64,000 nucleotides of DNA, from positions 5,396,521-5,460,520 of the forward strand of contig OU744452.1 in assembly GCA_916610825.1 (NCBI GenBank). Direction: 5' to 3'. Within the stretch, counting starts at the first letter, position 1. Each line of letters begins with the position of its first letter. Made by a program: the position numbers and the translations under genes. Below, piece after piece: positions 62,996 to 64,000 of this stretch. Below the pieces are notes generated by a model that saw nothing but the letters and a program-made list of their open reading frames with translations, was not told the DNA's origin and did no database searches. This DNA comes from Haliclystus octoradiatus. Lineage: Eukaryota > Cnidaria > Staurozoa > Stauromedusae > Haliclystidae.

Positions 62996-63469
62996 TTGAT
63001 TCATTTATTTTACTAATCCATGAAATAAATAATTATTAAAAATGAATATGGCTATAGATTGTTATGAAACAATGTAGAAAAATGCATTTATATTAAAATA
63101 TCAGATCTACTAGTTTTGTTTTTCAAAAACTATGATAAGTATTCACAAACATTTTGTGATTGATCGAACAATCTTACAAGCTCTTAAATCATTATTATTT
63201 GAATGTTGAATCTGAGTTGTTGAGAAGGAAGAGTTTAACTTTACGTATCTATTGTTTTCGAAAAAAATCATGACATGGAAACTTTTCATCCTCCTTAAAA
63301 ATAATCAATATAAATGATTATGTCTATAGATTATTATGATAATGTACCAATTACAAAAACGCTTTTATTTGAAATATCAGATTTCAATTTTAAAAAACTA
63401 GTCAATTATTTACAAAAATTGAAAGATTGTACGCAATAATCTGACAAGCGTCTTAATATGTCTGTGAAG

Positions 63470-64000
63470 TTAGACGCATATTCGTCTGGACGAATATTCA
63501 AATAGACCTATATTGGAGCGCGTTAAATAACGCTTCGCACAAATGATGTGAGCACAACAGACTTATTAATGGGAGATTTACGAAGTTAAGGAACAATATA
63601 AACTACAAAAAGTATATAATAAAGTCGATAAAGGCAATATGAATTATTTTAAAGAAAATAAATTATCAAAACATACAAAATTGCACCAAAAAATTGAATT
63701 ATTCATTTGAACGCAGATAAACGCATGACTGATCGAATTAATCACGGATGTTTAGACAAAGACATGGATTAACATTGTTTAGTATTGGAAATCAAACAGA
63801 CGAATATTCAAATTATCACGGGTTTGATCTAAACTTTTCTTTGGACGAATATTCAAATTAACAGTGTTTCGTATGGAATATAAAAACAGACGCATATTCA
63901 AATTATCACGGGTTTGATCTAAACTTTGGACGAATATTCAAATTATCACGGGATTGAACTAAACTTTGGACGAATATTCAAATTAACAATGTTTCGTATG
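63470..64000. repeat. Tandem array of ~40-bp and longer units, runs off the window
   Basis: GGACGAATATTCAAATTATC plus ACGGGTTTGATCTAAACTTT recurs (63800-63990), alternating with GACGAATATTCAAATTAACA + GTGTTTCGTATGGA variants; a first diverged unit is at 63473-63510. No gene was seen in 62996-63470. Confidence 0.8.

Overview
The window is AT-rich animal nuclear DNA, most likely from a marine invertebrate; the phylum cannot be fixed from the sequence. The evidence is spliced genes with GT-AG introns, animal-specific gene families (an FGF-receptor-like immunoglobulin receptor and an activin-receptor/Ly6-type receptor), and a very mixed eukaryotic transposon load. There is no prokaryotic gene organisation, no rRNA, and only tRNA-derived SINE heads rather than true tRNAs. 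Three host genes can be assembled exon by exon with consistent splice phases; most of the remaining sequence is mobile DNA.

Host gene 1 (minus strand, 1010-39405) is NSMCE4, the kleisin-like subunit of the SMC5/6 complex. Nine exons encode 308 residues from the start codon. The last short exon was not found and may lie left of the window. The gene occupies about 38 kb only because its introns are filled with transposons.

Intron 3 (9892-17688) holds a CACTA (En/Spm) DNA transposon (10639-17196) with 5'-CACTA ends, a 3-bp ATA target duplication and CCGTGAAAA-type subterminal repeats. It carries a minus-strand TNP2-like transposase fragment and, head to head with it, an intact ten-exon plus-strand gene for a 287-residue protein of unknown family. 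Intron 2 holds a broken LINE, two 5'-truncated Penelope-like elements in inverted-repeat form, and three long (ATT)n tracts. Intron 1 contains a nest of insertions: a DNA transposon (26240-38300) is split by a minus-strand LTR retrotransposon (26292-35574), that by a plus-strand Ty3/gypsy element (29577-34692), and that by a 1,168-bp Mutator-like element (30708-31875).

From 39.4 to 46.2 kb lie a degenerate Ty3/gypsy fragment (41441-43568, minus) and sparse repeats. Host gene 2 (plus, 46230-57349) has seven exons for a 570-residue receptor: signal peptide, three Ig domains, one membrane helix and a 156-residue tail with no kinase. This is FGFRL1-like architecture. Host gene 3 (minus, from 62671 to 60820, 5' end off the window) encodes the end of a membrane protein with repeated cysteine-rich three-finger modules ending in CCCxGxxCN, also without a kinase. 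A tandem array of about 40-bp units runs off the right edge.
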